Positions 36,032 to 48,999 of a DNA stretch of 64,000 bases are shown one piece after another (the first letter of the stretch is position 1; each line of letters starts with the position of its first letter). The stretch covers positions 3,201,001 to 3,265,000 of the forward strand of contig JAVHKY010000030.1 of assembly GCA_035079385.1 (NCBI GenBank), given 5' to 3'. The position numbers and the translations under genes are program-made. A model generated the notes under the pieces. That model saw nothing but the letters and a program-made list of their open reading frames with translations, was not told the origin of the DNA and did not search any database. Source of the stretch: Aspidiotus rigidus. Its lineage: Eukaryota; Arthropoda; Insecta; Hemiptera; Diaspididae.

Positions 36032-36640
36032 GCCAAGGAGATGAACTCTAAAAGAAAAGAATAAATTTTGGACGAGTTCATAAATACCAAGGACATGAGG
36101 CAGAGAGTATATGCGATGTGGGAGACATCAATTTCAAACAGATGCTCAAATATTGCTTTGTATGTTATGTATTCAATGATACGCAGACTTTCTTAGCATA
36201 TGACTCTTGTTGTAATGATTTTCAGTTGTAGTAATACTGTTTTATGATTTATTCCATAAACACGTGAATGAGATTGGGGGCAATGTTGTATGTGACAAGA
36301 CAGATGGAAGTGGGACACTTGACGATTTCTAAATGCACTTACGGAATGGAGATGCATCTACAGTGATTTTTTGAAGTCTTTTTCGAACGACGTGACGGTG
36401 CAGCTACGATGTCTCTTTCTAGAGACTATTTTAGCCCAGAAATGCGTATGAGCAATCGGAAGAAAGGTGAAAAGTCTTGAAGCAGGAACTCTACCTAGGA
36501 ATGGCATCTTACTTTTGACTTTTTTTTTTATTTCACTTTTTCTCCGCCAAATTCAGAAGGAGCTAAAAGCATCCAACAAAAAAATAAAGAGAGGAAAAAC
36601 GAATACAGGTACGTAAAATTATTATTTTTCAAGCAATGAC
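36032..36640. other. Upstream of the repeat-protein gene; nothing recognised
   Basis: Likely holds the 5' untranslated region and promoter of the gene starting at 36031. No TATA box stood out. Confidence 0.45.
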
Positions 36641-36719
36641 CGGGTATGGCTAGCCCCACATACCGCCTCAGCCGTTACTTCGCCGGTTGGTTTGTACATA
36701 GCACGAGTTTTTCCTCTAG

Positions 36720-38935
36720 GTATGTAAGAATCGGGTGATTGTTTACGTATTAACGTATTCCGCTTTGCCGATCTTAACTCAAAATAGAGAAATTAGCTGA
36801 GACTCGGCTATCATTTTAAATTCTCTTATAAGAACTTGAACTACCTACTTTATCTGAGAGTGCCGGCGTGTAAGAATATGCAAGTATATTCTTACATCTC
36901 CCCCTCTTAAGAGGGCCCGCCACCAGAGAAAAATGTCACGGTAATCGTTTACCGGTTTTCTGTTTTGACTTTCTTTCCAGCATTCCGTCTTGCCCAACCA
37001 TCCAACTCTGGATCGGCGTTATGGTCAGTGGATTTCTAAGAATCGGGTGATCGTTTGCGTATTAACGCATTCCGTTTTGCCGATCTTAACTCAAAATAGA
37101 GAAATCAACTGACACTCGGCTATCATTTTAAATTTCCTTGTAAGAACTTGAACTACCTACTTTATCTGAAGGTGCCAGCGTGCAAGAATATGCAAGCATA
37201 TTCTTACATACTGTTAAAAAATCATATGACCTGGTGGATAAACTGACCGATGCTCAGTCTCCTCTTCCGCACTCTTCTAAACTGTTCTCCTTCGACATCT
37301 GGGGTATGTATACTAACATACCAGTGGAGGAGTCCATTGGATAGCCCAATATCTGGAGTGAGGTTGGTGTGTCCTCCAATACCGTTTCTGAGTTCAAAGG
37401 GTTGGTCTCCGTTGGTCTGCTGACTAATATTTGTCAGTTTCGTGGCATCATATATCAGTTTCCGGGCAGTCTTCCTATGGGCGGGTTCCTCTCCCCTCTT
37501 GTGTCTGAGGTGGTTATTGAAAGGATGGTGGGTTTCCTCTTTGATACTGTTTCCAAGCAGTTTTTCTCCTTCACCGTGGACATCCATCAGTGGTTTTTGG
37601 TTTCTGGATGGGGGATGAGGACTCTCTTCGAGCCTTTCGTCAAATTTTGAATACATATCACGCGAAACTGAATTTCATCTTGGAGTTGGGTGGGTTATCC
37701 CTGAACTTCAAAATCGCTCTCCTTCCTACGTCCACAGGTGATATGGATTTTGAGTTTGATGTCTTCCCTAAGCCAGCGTACACAGGGCAAAGTATACACG
37801 GGAACTCCCTTCACCACGCTTCACACAAAAGCGCTGCGTATATTGCTCATAGGTTAGCTAGCCTCCGTCTGTCCCTTCCAACCTCTAGAAAGAAATTAAT
37901 ACGATCACGCATATTACGCTTTCTAATAATATTGATATTAACGTTCGGAAAATTGTACGCAGGGAGGACTACTTCCTTACCTCATCTTGCTAACACCAGG
38001 GTTCGTGCCCGTTATCTGGATCACTTGTCCCATAAAATTCAAAGACTTCTTAAGAATCGTGGGTAAAAGACTGCTGTGGGAAATGAGAAGGGGAATAGCT
38101 AGAGTGGCGTGCTAAAAACTCAATCTGAGGAAAATATCTAGACGTACAGAAGATATAAGTATATTTATTTAAATAATAGATGGATTGATAGATTGTAATT
38201 TCCGAAGGCATCTAAATGGATGTCTTGTTCACTTGCGACGACTCATCGGGAACCTAACGGACAGAGAATAAGACATCCATCCGTCAGTCTCGCAAACGAG
38301 AGTAAGTTAATTAGAAATAAAAAAAGATTAGGAGGGTCGTGGACCGTACAAGTCCTCAACGGGTCGAACCAGAATATTAAGAAGAATCGAATTGTCTAAA
38401 ATTAAGTACTTACATCGATTGGAACCATCAGGAATTGCTGAGTCGGCGTCTGCTGATCCGACATCGTATCGCAATAGTTCATTATCGTTTATACGTAACT
38501 CGTAACCGAAATTCGTAGGCAGCGAAAAAGGATTAATGTGCGAGTTTGATGGGAGATATTGAAAATGGGTTGATTTTTCATTGCTATGGATTTCGTTTTT
38601 TGTTTATGCAGATTTTCGACAACTGCTTTTTACAGTCCGTATACTCTGCGGTATCTTTCTAACCCTGAGGATCCCACCTTCCCCCAGCAAAAAACGGGGA
38701 CTTATAAGATCAATTGCGGCGATTGAAATGCTGTGTATATCGGCCAGGGTTCTTGCGGATCGTATTGGCGAGCATGAATCCGCCATTCGCAACAACACAA
38801 CTCAAAAATCTGCCTTTGCCCGGCATATTCTCGCCATGGGCCATTCCTCCTCAAAAATGAGGGTCTCTCTCCTCCACACCTCACCGAAGGCAGGGTCCAA
38901 AACAGATTAGAGGAAATTGAGATCATAGAGCACAA
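36720..38935 (+). mobile_element. Penelope-like retroelement relic
   Basis: Two direct repeats of about 175 bp (36722-36897 and 37033-37208) each start near AAGAATCGGGTGAT and end in a palindrome, AGAATATGCAAGTATATTCT or a variant. They precede a reverse transcriptase relic (37215-38062) that reads FSFDIWGMYTNIPVEESI, LPMGGFLSPLVSEVV, and (after a frameshift near 37620) FDVFPKPAYTGQSIHGNS. A GIY-YIG endonuclease relic follows (38680-38905: GTYKINCGD, VYIGQ, then one frame on RIGEHESAIRNN and ARHILAMGHS). RT followed by GIY-YIG and direct repeats upstream is the Penelope-like layout. Stops at 37343 and inside the endonuclease make it inactive. Confidence 0.8.
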
Positions 38936-38959
38936 AAATATATAGTCTGCGAATTACTA

Positions 38960-39340
38960 AACGCGGAGCATGTTTTTAGCGGGGAAACAGCTATCCCTTC
39001 AGTTGGGGGTACTTTCAGAAAATTGTCGTCCGCGAGCGCGAGCGAGATTGATGACGTCACGGAGAGGGGAGGGGGACGTGGAAAAATTCCTACCTCCGAG
39101 CTATACATGATAGGAGGAAGACTTAGAAAAATTTCGACCCTCTAGCCATGTATGATAGGAAGGGGACTTGGAAAAATTCCTAGCTCCGAGCTATATATGA
39201 CAGGAGGGGGACTTGGAAAGACGACGGCTTCTTTGAAATTGCAGCGCGTTCAAGTTGTCACGTCATGATTTTCGGGATTTGGAAAAACTTCAGGCTCTAG
39301 GGGAGTCGGGACAGCGGGTTCTCCGCTGCCCTTGCAGTCC
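38960..39340. repeat. Composite minisatellite fragment
   Basis: Contains GATGACGTCACGG (about 39049) and three or four degenerate 45-bp units in the orientation ACTTGGAAAAATTCC...GAGCTATATATGA (about 39070-39220). Same family as the copies at 15.0, 31.0 and 49.1 kb. Confidence 0.65.
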
Positions 39341-42055
39341 TGCAATGGCATCTAATATTTCTCTTCTCGGTTTAATTCCAATCTGATGATGGTGTGTTCC
39401 ACGCCAAAACCGGTCGTCGCTTCAAAAATATTAATTTTCCGTGCCTGTATTCATTTTTCCTGTCTTTCTTTTTTTCGCTACATCTGGCTCGTAATGTCCG
39501 TCTTCTCGGTGGAAAATTTCTTTAATTTCAAAAACATCCAAGGTGAATGTGTCTCCATTCTATACTGGAACACATTACCCTTTCTTGACGCATTTTATGT
39601 CTGTTTTGAGCTCCCTAAATGTCTGGATTTGCGTTTGTGGACGTGGAAAAATTTTCACCTCTTATACTTGTGCACAAGAAGCAGACCCAGGCCCACAAGT
39701 GAGGTAACCTTTGAATGATCTTGATCTGAATGACTTGACCTCAGAAGAACCAAATAACTTTGACTAAATTTGGGGACTTGGATAACTTTGACCTTAGGAT
39801 CTAGGTGTTTGGTCATCAAAATGGAAAAGGCAGTTCCAGCCCCTACTAAGCCGAATCACCTTCGTTATTGCTTAACAGAGGTAGTGGACGGTACTAGTGT
39901 ATGAACACACTGTCTTATACAGGCTAATATATCTATTGTTTGTTGTCAGACGTGAAGGTGCTATGATGGCTCTTGCTGTTCTAGTTTTAATACAGTATTT
40001 GCAGATATACTTACTATGGTAGCAGTACTATAGAATTTACCTTACCCTCTTCTCCAGAATGTCTCAAGGCAAATCAAAGATTGCCAGTGTAGGTGAAATT
40101 GTGATCATGTATTTGAGACACCTCCTATTGTGGCATTTGCTCCAATCTCTTCCTGCTGTATGCACAGCTATATTGCGTAGACCATCCTTATGCATAAGTT
40201 GTCGCCAAGCAATTTACGGGAGGTAATTCACCTTGACAAATGCGCACACGTTGCTGTGTAGGCGCATAACTAGCCCCTCCTTCATGTTGCTTGGTAGCAA
40301 GCAAGTGGTAATTGTTGAAAAGTCCTACCAGAAATTTTTCATGCGCTAGATTAATATACCTAGGAAACTGAGAATAATCCGTATTATAACCAGAAAGATA
40401 AGGTGTATATTTCTTTCCTAGCACTCGATCTACACCACGAGTGAGCGCCTTCTACCTTCACTTGAATATAGGTAGCTGAAAAAATCCGATGAATGAAAGC
40501 AATTAGGATACTGGGCTATGTAATCACATTATTTCCCTCAAATTACACGCTAATTCAAGTTGTCCACGTGTTTTATCTCGAACTGATATGTTTGAGAAAA
40601 TAATATATTTTCCTATTACCTATTTGAGGGGTGGGAGGAGTGGTTCAGTTTAAAGCTAGTGTTGGGAAACTGCGAACGTGTGAGAGAAATGTTGAAGAGA
40701 GAAAGTATGATCACAAAATAGGATAGGACTACTTCTTTCATCGTAAGTCCGCCGTGTAAAGAAGACGACTAAATGGTCGTCAGTTTGATTTATACGACTG
40801 TTCATATTCTCGTGTAATTATTAAACTTTGTTTTAAACGGCGATAATGTAAGTGACAATGTTTTAATGAAGATCATTGTAGGCATATTTAACGCTGTATT
40901 AGATACGGCCCACACTGACCACGTGAAAAATGATGAATTTTTCTCTACCTATATTATGCATTCAACCAATCAACGATGAAGGAAAATATTATTTTACGAA
41001 TATTAAAATTATTGTTATTGACTACCTCGAAAGGAAGATTTATACTCTTTCTTAAATTATTTCGTTTATATTTCCGTTAAATACAAGTACATTGACACAT
41101 AATTTTTTCTTATATTGTTTTACTTACACATATATACCTAGTTCAGTGCGAATTAACTGTGTCTATATTCAGAAAATCATCTCGATGAGAAGAGCCGAGT
41201 CTGTTTGAATTCATTATGTTGGTGAATTATTGCTGTGAATGAATATGAACGTTGAAACTTGACTCACTCTACTTGACGACTTGGTCATTTTCCAACAATT
41301 CAAATATTTGACAAAGAAGATGGATTTGCATGCTGAGGAGTCATCCATCATTGAACTCGGGAGCACTTGAAAGACTTACCTTGATGTCGAGAACCTTCGC
41401 ACATGATACAAACAGCGCAAATGCAACTTTTTTGAACACTTTCGGGATCGTGTTGTTCCGTCATAGTGTCTGGGAGAAAACTAAACGCGTGGAACCCTCT
41501 CCTACCTATTGCCTACCACTCAAAAATTCTGAAAAAATTAAACGGTTGTTTTTTGAAGTCGCGAATAAGATACACCAAGTTTGGTAGATGTACCTTGCCG
41601 GGGATCGTCGACTATTCTTATTCTGCTACAGCCTTTGCCGTTCTCTTTATCAATGAATAGAAGTATCAAACCACTCCGTAGAGTCCCGTATCAGCAGTTT
41701 CGAATATCTAGAAATCAGTAAACGGACAAGTGCGTCTTTTCCTCTTGTCTGTGGACCTCTTTTTATTAAATTGTCCTGCAGATATTCAGGTTTGTGCTTT
41801 CTTGCTTCGTAATCATACACTATTTGAAAAAAGATGTTAAATTACTTACCTAGGTATCTAATCTTAAGAGGTTGGAATTATCGTGCGTACAAAAGTAAAT
41901 CTGCCACCTTGCGCCGTCTGGCAAAAACTGACCTACCCTAATAAAGGAGTTGAGGCTAGCTATATATGACAGGAGACGGACTTGAGAAAATTTCAACTTT
42001 CGACCTGCGCGCTGTGAATGATAGAGGCGTGTTTGATCGGGCCGGACAAACTTAC
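39341..42055. other. Mostly unassigned; one coding-like frame at 40188-40450
   Basis: No gene was recognised. A minus-strand frame at 40188-40450 encodes about 87 codons with protein-like composition (KKYTPYLSGYNTDYSQ, HEKFLVGLFNNYHLL, VRICQGELPPVNCLATTYA). It has no identified family and no clear partner exons, so it is at best a fragment. The rest is AT-rich sequence with only short open frames. Confidence 0.3.
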
Positions 42056-42059
42056 TGCA

Positions 42060-42590
42060 ATTTCCATTGTTTCATATGATGGAGGGAATGGTACCTAGAA
42101 GCCCGTCTGTTGCTGTAGACTCGCGGCGAGAGGTCTACTACGATTCCGCTGCGATCAAGCAGAAATTTTCGTTGTTTCAAGCGATTGAGGAAAAATTCCT
42201 GAGAAGCTCAGTTTTCGCTGTGGAATTGCTGTGAGAGATCGGCTACAGCTCCGTGCTCAATCGGGGCGGGCAACTTCCGGTTCTCGTTATTTTAGGTGAT
42301 GCGGAGGGAATACCTAGAAGCTCGTTTTCTGTTGTAGACTCGTGGAAAGAGGTCGACTGTGGGCCCCTCCATGACCAAAGCGAGCAAATGTGCGGAAATT
42401 CTCGTTGTTTCAGACGAGAAAAGAGAAGCTCGTCCTCTGTTGTGGTCTCGCGGCGAGAGATTGATGAGTGTTCCCAGTTCAATTGGACCGGGAAAGTGCG
42501 CGGAAACTCTCGTTACATACTAGCTCGTCTTCCGCGACATACTTACGGTGAGAAATTTGCTCCAGCCCCGGTCAAGATCAACGAGGTAAG
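42060..42590 (-). repeat. Satellite array, block 1 (about four ~120-135-bp units)
   Basis: Units carry GCGAGAGATTGATGAG-, CTCGTTGTTTCAG- and GAAGCTCGTCCTCTGTTGT-like words in order. In this block the unit reads as the complement of block 2 (GTGAGAGATCGGCTACAG here against GTAGCCGATCTCTCA there). Confidence 0.75.
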
Positions 42591-42887
42591 AGTCCAAACA
42601 TTATGATTTTATGATTGTGATAATTCATCTAGAAATTCTTTCATTGAGAATTGACGGTCAAAAATCTATTTCGCCCCTGGTTCATCTCAAAGAGAGAGAA
42701 TGTATAGCAATCAAGGTGATCAAAGTGAATTTTCCGACGTCTTAGTACATTCAAATTCTTTTGCTTAAGCCTTAGAACAAGGAGATTTGCCGTCTGTTTC
42801 TCCTTGATTTGAACAAAGAGCGAAGCTGGTTTCTTGCCCTGAGTTCGCAACGGAAGAAGAAACTTTGTAAATTTACAGAATTTCAGT

Positions 42888-43330
42888 AGGTCGTAGTCGA
42901 TCTCTCACCGCAGGCGCTTGTAAGAGAAAATGAGTACTCCTGTGACATTCCTTTCATCGTCTAAAACAACGAGAATTGCCGCACATTTGCCCGCTTCGAT
43001 CATAGCGGGGTCCTAGCCGATCTCTCACCGCGAACACGCAACCGAAAACGAGCTCCTCGGTGTCACTCCCTCCATCGCCTTAAACAACGAGAGTTTTCGC
43101 GAACTTGCCCAGTCTGATTGAACACAGGACTGTAGCCGATCTCTCATCGCGAGTTCTTAACAGGAGACAATTTTGGTACCTAACTTTGTCACCATTGCTA
43201 AAAACAACGAGAGTTTCATACATTTGCCCCCATCAATCAAACTCGGGGCTCTCACCGATCTTTCACCGCGATCACAGCACGGAAAACGATCTCTTCGGTT
43301 ACAATCCTTCCATCGTTAATAACAAGGGCA
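42888..43330 (+). repeat. Satellite array, block 2, opposite orientation
   Basis: Four units start CGATCTCTCACCGC at about 42898, 43018, 43137 and 43256, a spacing of 119-121 bp. Each unit continues with AACAACGAGAGTTT- and CATTTGCCC-like words. Together with block 1 it forms a large inverted repeat around a ~300-bp spacer. Confidence 0.8.
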
Positions 43331-43334
43331 ATTC

Positions 43335-43620
43335 CTTACAATTTGAAATTTTTTCAAGACCCCCTAGCACGAGGACTTGGAAAAATTTCGAGTTTGCAGT
43401 TATTTAGGGTTTCTGGACTGGGAAATATTTGGACCATCAAACTATATGAGGTTGCAGGATTTTCTAAGTTCTGCTCTGAGCTCTCCTATAGTAATATAGA
43501 GCTTAGAGGGGCTCTCTCCTGTCATATAATTTTTCGAAGTCTCTCTACTGTCATATATTATGGCTTGAAAGTCGAAATTTCTCCAAGCTTCAACTCCTGA
43601 CTCTAGTAACCTTTGTGTTT
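43335..43620. repeat. Composite minisatellite remnant
   Basis: Degenerate 45-bp-type words (GACTTGGAAAAATTTCGAG, TGTCATATATTATGGCTTG, GAAAGTCGAAATTTCTCC) directly follow the satellite block. Confidence 0.55.
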
Positions 43621-46400
43621 TTGTGAATTTTCTCCTTTTGTGGGGGGTCAGTTTTTCTCAGACGACGCACGGTTGGACAAAATGACCCTCAAAAGACCAG
43701 TTTTCCTGGGAAGGGGAGGTATTTAACTTCCGTGGGTTCCAAAATATAGAATGTAATAATTGGACATGACGGGTGAACTTTGATCAGAATTTCGAAGACC
43801 AGGGACGAGGATTACATTTCTTTAGGTTCCTAAATATTGATGTATGCAACGGGGAAATGATGGCTGAACAAAATCCAATCTTTCCTGGGCGAAATTGAAT
43901 AAAATGAAAAAAATTATCACATTGGTTCGAACACGAAATTCAAAAATGAGGAGGCGCTGCATTCCTCCAGTCCCTCAAATCTTAAATTTGTGTAGCGGGA
44001 AAACGGCGCGCACGTGAACAGAATTTAAAATTCGTTGAATGAAATTGAACAAAGTGTGAACAAATTTATGTCAGGGGTCTGAGGACATGTACCTTCGTGT
44101 CGAGTCGAAATGGGCAATTGTAGGGAAATTCTTGTTACGTGCCTGTATCAATTTATTCCTAACTAGAATGGTTCGTAACTGTAAAAATTACATGCTTCTC
44201 ATAACGAGAATTGCTGTCAATATGCCCTCCTCTAGATGAACCGCGTGGGTGAAACTGATTTTTTTACACTAGTTTACAATAGAGGAGAATTTTCTGGTGG
44301 ATCCTCATTTTCTTGCCTATGCTGAAGTCGTAACCACCTAAACTACACTACGGAACCGCTGTCCAATGTATAATTTTTTGCGCCGCTGTAAAATTTTATT
44401 CATTCAATTTCTTGGGAAAAAGTTCACTTTAAGGATCTGAAAAAATTTAAGATCTGTTATCGAAAGCTAGTTATGGCAACTCGATAATCAAGAGAAAGCG
44501 GTAGCCTCAACTCTGTATAGTGAGTCTAAAGTCCTCGATTTAAGAGACTTTACCTGTTTTAGATTCTTGGGAAAATTTGAGTTCTGCTATCGAAGAATTA
44601 AGAAATATTTCACCATTAAGAAGAGAAACAGAGCTGGGTTCGTGACGTTACAAAAGGGTCGAGACCGCATTCAAGGAACACTGTGACTGGATTTTGGAAT
44701 AGCAAGAGGCGCGCGCAGGATTTAGACGAGACCAAAAACATGATTTTTATTTTTCATTCGTTAGAGGTTTTTCTTGGAAGTAATTGAAAGTTCTTGTTTC
44801 TTGATGATGGTCTTCTTGCCGTGAATAGTCTTGAACTGCTAAAGAAAGATCATTCGCAACACTAATTTATTGTTACCAAGGTAAATAAGTTAGGATTAAA
44901 GTTTTACCTGTATCAATCAAATATCATCGTCTTCGTTGAAAAATTGGCCGCAAAATAAAATCCAGAGTACATGCGAGTTTTAACGAGTGTAGAATTGAAC
45001 CTTTTTCTGGGAAGATACAGATAAGATACACGTTTTTTTCTGATTAGAAACGAAGAGTGCGCGCCATTTAAAAATAATTGCTAGGTATACCTACCTACCT
45101 TACGAATAAACGATCAAACAATTAACAGTTGACAACGTCATCAGACCATATGTCTAAAACGAACGAAAAGAGTAAAGATAAAAATAAATTTCAACATGAT
45201 TATTGTCTGCATGCAATAAGTACCCATGATGTAACTAAATAATTAGTCAGAAAAAGCTGTGAGTAGCTTACGATTCCTTGGATCAGTTCTAGCTACTTAT
45301 CGCGGATAAATTCTCCTTATATAGGCCATAAAAATATGAATTGGATTTCGTAAAAGACTAGTTAATCTAAAAATTTCACCCCAAGTCAACTTTGAATAAA
45401 TTAAGTTTATTTGTTTTTAACGAACATCAAAAGTTTTTTTTTTTTTTTTCCTAAACGGTACCTATAATATTATTATAGCCTCTTATTCAATCTGTAATAT
45501 GAAAATTATTTCACAAGTTACGAACTTGATTATATTTTGGATTTGGAACGCTTATTTTATTAATTTTATTCGTGGGTATGTTATATTATTTTTTTCAATA
45601 TTCTTCGTCCACTATGAATTAAAATTGCAAAATACTCTTTTTAAAAATCATACGACGATATTCAACTATAATAATTCGTGACTTCGGTTCTGTTTTCGAA
45701 ATCTAAGTACCTACAAAATGTGAATAGAAATTTAGCAAAACGCTTTTCAGACCACTTGTAATTAGATTATTATTTTTTTTTCCCTTTTTATCCGGGATTT
45801 TTTTTGTTCAGCATGGTAATTCTCTCTCAAGATTCCTTCAATATCTGACCTCCATTTAATATTCTCCTCTTATTCGTTATTAATATCAGCCTTGTTTTGA
45901 CTAAGTTTCGATTAAAATGATTTTTCTGTATAATTTAACGATAGATCGAATAGGCCTAATTAGTTTTAATTCATTTCATATTTTTCATTTATTTTTAGTG
46001 TACAAATACTAAATTAAAACAATAACATGCCATCTCTTATTTTTCTGTGTTTTAAATTTCAATGTTTCAGATACCCTACTTGTGTTTCATTGGATCCGAT
46101 CTCCAGGTTAGTTGAAGGTCTTATATTATTAGTTATTAATAAAAATTCGTATCTTTTTTGAAGTTTCAAGATACGTAAACGCTTCGATAGTTTTATTTGA
46201 TGAGTATTTTTTTTTGTCTCAAATGATTGAAAAAATCTTTGCAACCGTATACTCAGTACTTCATACTGTATATCTTCGTTTCGACCTAATTCTACATCAC
46301 CCATGTTTTAGAGTCCCTCTGGATCGATCAGATTCTGACATGTAAGTCAAATCCTTTTACTTTTCCAACGAGATAGGTGAGTAAAGATTTCAAAGTATTA
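43621..46400. other. No gene recognised
   Basis: Two loosely similar ~120-bp segments (about 43720-43790 and 43800-43870, each with TTAGGTTCC- or GGGTTCC-AAATAT words and TGAAC ends) suggest an old tandem repeat. A minus-strand frame at 46304-46059 starts with ATG (MGDVELGRNEDIQYE...) but has no identified family. Confidence 0.35.
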
Positions 46401-46440
46401 TTTTAAATGTTTTGCATGCAGCCCATCTGCATTATGTTCG

Positions 46441-47709
46441 ATGAAAACTTTCTTCAACAAGACGTGCAAAGAACTCCAAGCAAGAGCCACATGTGCCCCG
46501 TTCGTGAAAAAATGGAAACATTCAAAAAGCAAGAATACATCCTACATTTCGAAGTCACTATCGATACCATCTCCGTGCCCCTCTTCATTGCCTACTCTTC
46601 CACTGCCTCCTATTCAATTTATTCCTCGACGAGGTCCACCACTTCTTCGAGAGTTTCGTTGCACCCATCGCAGATGTCCTCAAATGTAAGAAATAAGTAG
46701 AGCTTAAAATTATACCTACTTCGTGAAACCAATTTTTATTGAGATACTGATACTACAAAATTTTTTCACAGGAATTACAAACCTTTGGGAAAATCGGTAA
46801 GTCACTATTCTTCAATTTTATATTTCGCGAACTCCCTTTTTTTTCCCTTTCTTTCTTTTTGTAATCTCATTTTGAAATTAATTTTTGTCTGGTGTCATTC
46901 GAAAATCGTTATTTGTTCACTTATATTATAGAACATCATTTATCCTCGTGTTCACCACACCATTCATTGTGTTTTTCCGACGAATTATCGCAGTTCTTTC
47001 ACCTTATGAAATTTGAGAACCTTACAACAGTAGTATGATGTAACTTGTACTTACCTACGAAAATAACGTTTTTTCAATATCTTGTAAAATACTTCATAGC
47101 TCGAAATTAATTGTGTTGAGATAAGGTACCTATTTGGATCGTATCGTTCGCAGAACTTTTCTAAGCCTTTTCGAGACGTCCCTCCGCAACTTTATTTCGA
47201 AAATTATCACTTCAAAACCTCACTTCTTCGTAGAGTTCACTTGAACAAATTTTTCAAGTGTAATTCGCAGACATGTTTCTTATTTGTTCTACACGTACAC
47301 CACCGCGCAGTTTTCCACGTTTTCAATTTTAGAGCTTATTGTCTAACGTCTCATTGTTTACGATTTTTTTTCTCGTCTTGTAGAATTGCTTGAAAAAACT
47401 CACCTTCTGATTTTTTATCCGAATCATTCTGAAGTTTGAGGCTGGATGAACGGACCCCGAACTTCGGATAATCTTTAAAAACTAAAAGATAAATTGATTT
47501 TAGTTACAAATACCTACTTTCCATAAAAAATTAAAACACCATCGAATAAGAATAGCAAATACCTACTCAGAATAATAGAACAACGTTTCGAATTGATTTT
47601 TCAGCGTTTAGGTCAAGAACACTTGATGGACAGCGGGTTGAAGACGTTATCAACTGCTTCCACGAATGAGAATGCGAAGATATCTGAACCTGCAGCACGG
47701 TGTAATTAA
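46441..47709. other. Exon-like segments, gene structure unresolved
   Basis: Plus-strand segments carry good splice signals: an open stretch ending AAAT|GTAAGA at 46684, a 25-nt micro-exon 46772-46796 (TTTTTTCACAG|GAATT...AATCG|GTAAGT), and a terminal segment 47605-47709 after TTTTTCAG reading RLGQEHLMDSGLKTLSTAST to a TAA. Frames across the first two are ambiguous: two of three stay open. Competing minus-strand segments also look coding: 47493-47415 (FKDYPKFGVRSSSLKLQND, bounded by TTTTAG and GTGAGT) and 46680-46620 (EDICDGCNETLEEVVDLVEE). At least one real gene probably lies here. Confidence 0.3.
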
Positions 47710-48462
47710 GATAGCTTTCTCTCCCCTCTCTTTTCTTTGTTATGTTTCTGTCGCAATTCTATATTTCCTTCTTCCTAATTTATGTGTATATTCTTGTGAT
47801 TTTTGTTATCAACATCTAAATTTTTAAAAATTTCCTTCCTCGACTATTTTATTTTACGTCAAGATCATTTGCACTAGGCTTATTTATAGTAAATCTATAA
47901 ATAAATCTTCAATTAAAATGTAAATTTGTAGACCTACTTCGTAAAGAAATTTGAGAACTTTTTGTAGTGCACCCCCTGATTTTGGCAATAATTCCCTAAT
48001 TTCCGTGAAGTTTTCGATCACTTATTATTTTTGTCTTCCAAAATTATTTGTATCAACAGTTGAAATGGTAATCAAATGCGAGTCTTGTGTTGAAGTATGA
48101 TAGACTGGGCTCTGCTAAATATTGATGAATGATGACTATAAATCTGACTGCTATACCTTCATTATAGTTGAAGCTGAGCAAAGATGATTTTTACGTGTTG
48201 GTTTTTCGATGTGGATTTGTCTTTTGTGAGAGAGGTACCCGCCAAAATTTTTTGTAGATGTCACAGGGTAGAATTTGCAAATTTCTTGTATAAGAAAGAA
48301 ACACTGACGCAAAAAAAAATTGTATATTTTTCATATACAGTGAGCGATGTGAGGCTTCTCGACAAGACTCTCGTTATCAAACACAAAAACTAACCAATCA
48401 AATGATGATGACGTAAGAGGAAGAGAAGATGGAAATATTACAAGTACCAGAACGATGTAGCA

Positions 48463-48720
48463 TTAGTAGGGAGATTCGTCAAATGTTTTCATAGTGATCC
48501 CATCTTCGATGACCGAGCGGTCGATAAGGTCGCACATGTGGTGATGTTTCATCTTTTCCATTTCGATACTTTCCAATGCCAGCCGACGACGTGAGTTGTT
48601 CTCATTATGGAGAATTATTTCGTCCCCGCCTTGGCGTAATTCTTCTAGCACGTGCCTGGCGAAAGCTGATTCAATGAGATTGTTATTTTCGAACGCGATG
48701 ACACTATCGTTGATTCTCTC
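48463..48720 (-). CDS. Unassigned coding-like fragment
   Basis: Open minus-strand frame of about 85 codons (ERINDSVIAFENNNLIESAF, then HVLEELRQGGDEIILHNENN, LESIEMEKMKHHHMCDLIDR) ending at TAA 48463. It has amphipathic, helix-rich composition and no ATG at its start, so it may be a last exon. No convincing acceptor upstream and no family recognised. Confidence 0.3.
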   Translation of the reverse strand, partial: ERINDSVIAFENNNLIESAFARHVLEELRQGGDEIILHNENNSRRRLALESIEMEKMKHHHMCDLIDRSVIEDGITMKTFDESPY

Positions 48721-48999
48721 GTGGAAAGATCACCCATAGCCCCCCCTAGTCAGTACACTCCACTCTTTATAAGGAGATTGGGAAAGAGCCTTCCAAGTTT
48801 AGAAAAGGGGTAAAACACAGGTATTTTATCAGCTGTCCGTAGATTTTCAACGATTTTAAAGGGGAGGGGAGGTAAGGAACTTTTCTTCTTATTTGTTCGG
48901 GGGAGGGGAAGGAATATGGTAGTCCTCCGAAGAGCAATCTGAATTTCTTCCTTCTGGACAAGGCCATCGACATCAATATCAATTTTGTTAACGTGGGGG

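Noticed and set aside
36720..37208. LTR retrotransposon long terminal repeats
   Set aside because: The direct repeats are adjacent, with no gag/pol between, and are followed by Penelope-type RT; better read as pseudo-LTRs of that element.
42253..42606. 117-codon frame in the satellite block
   Set aside because: Runs through several satellite units with no start context or family; repeat artefact.
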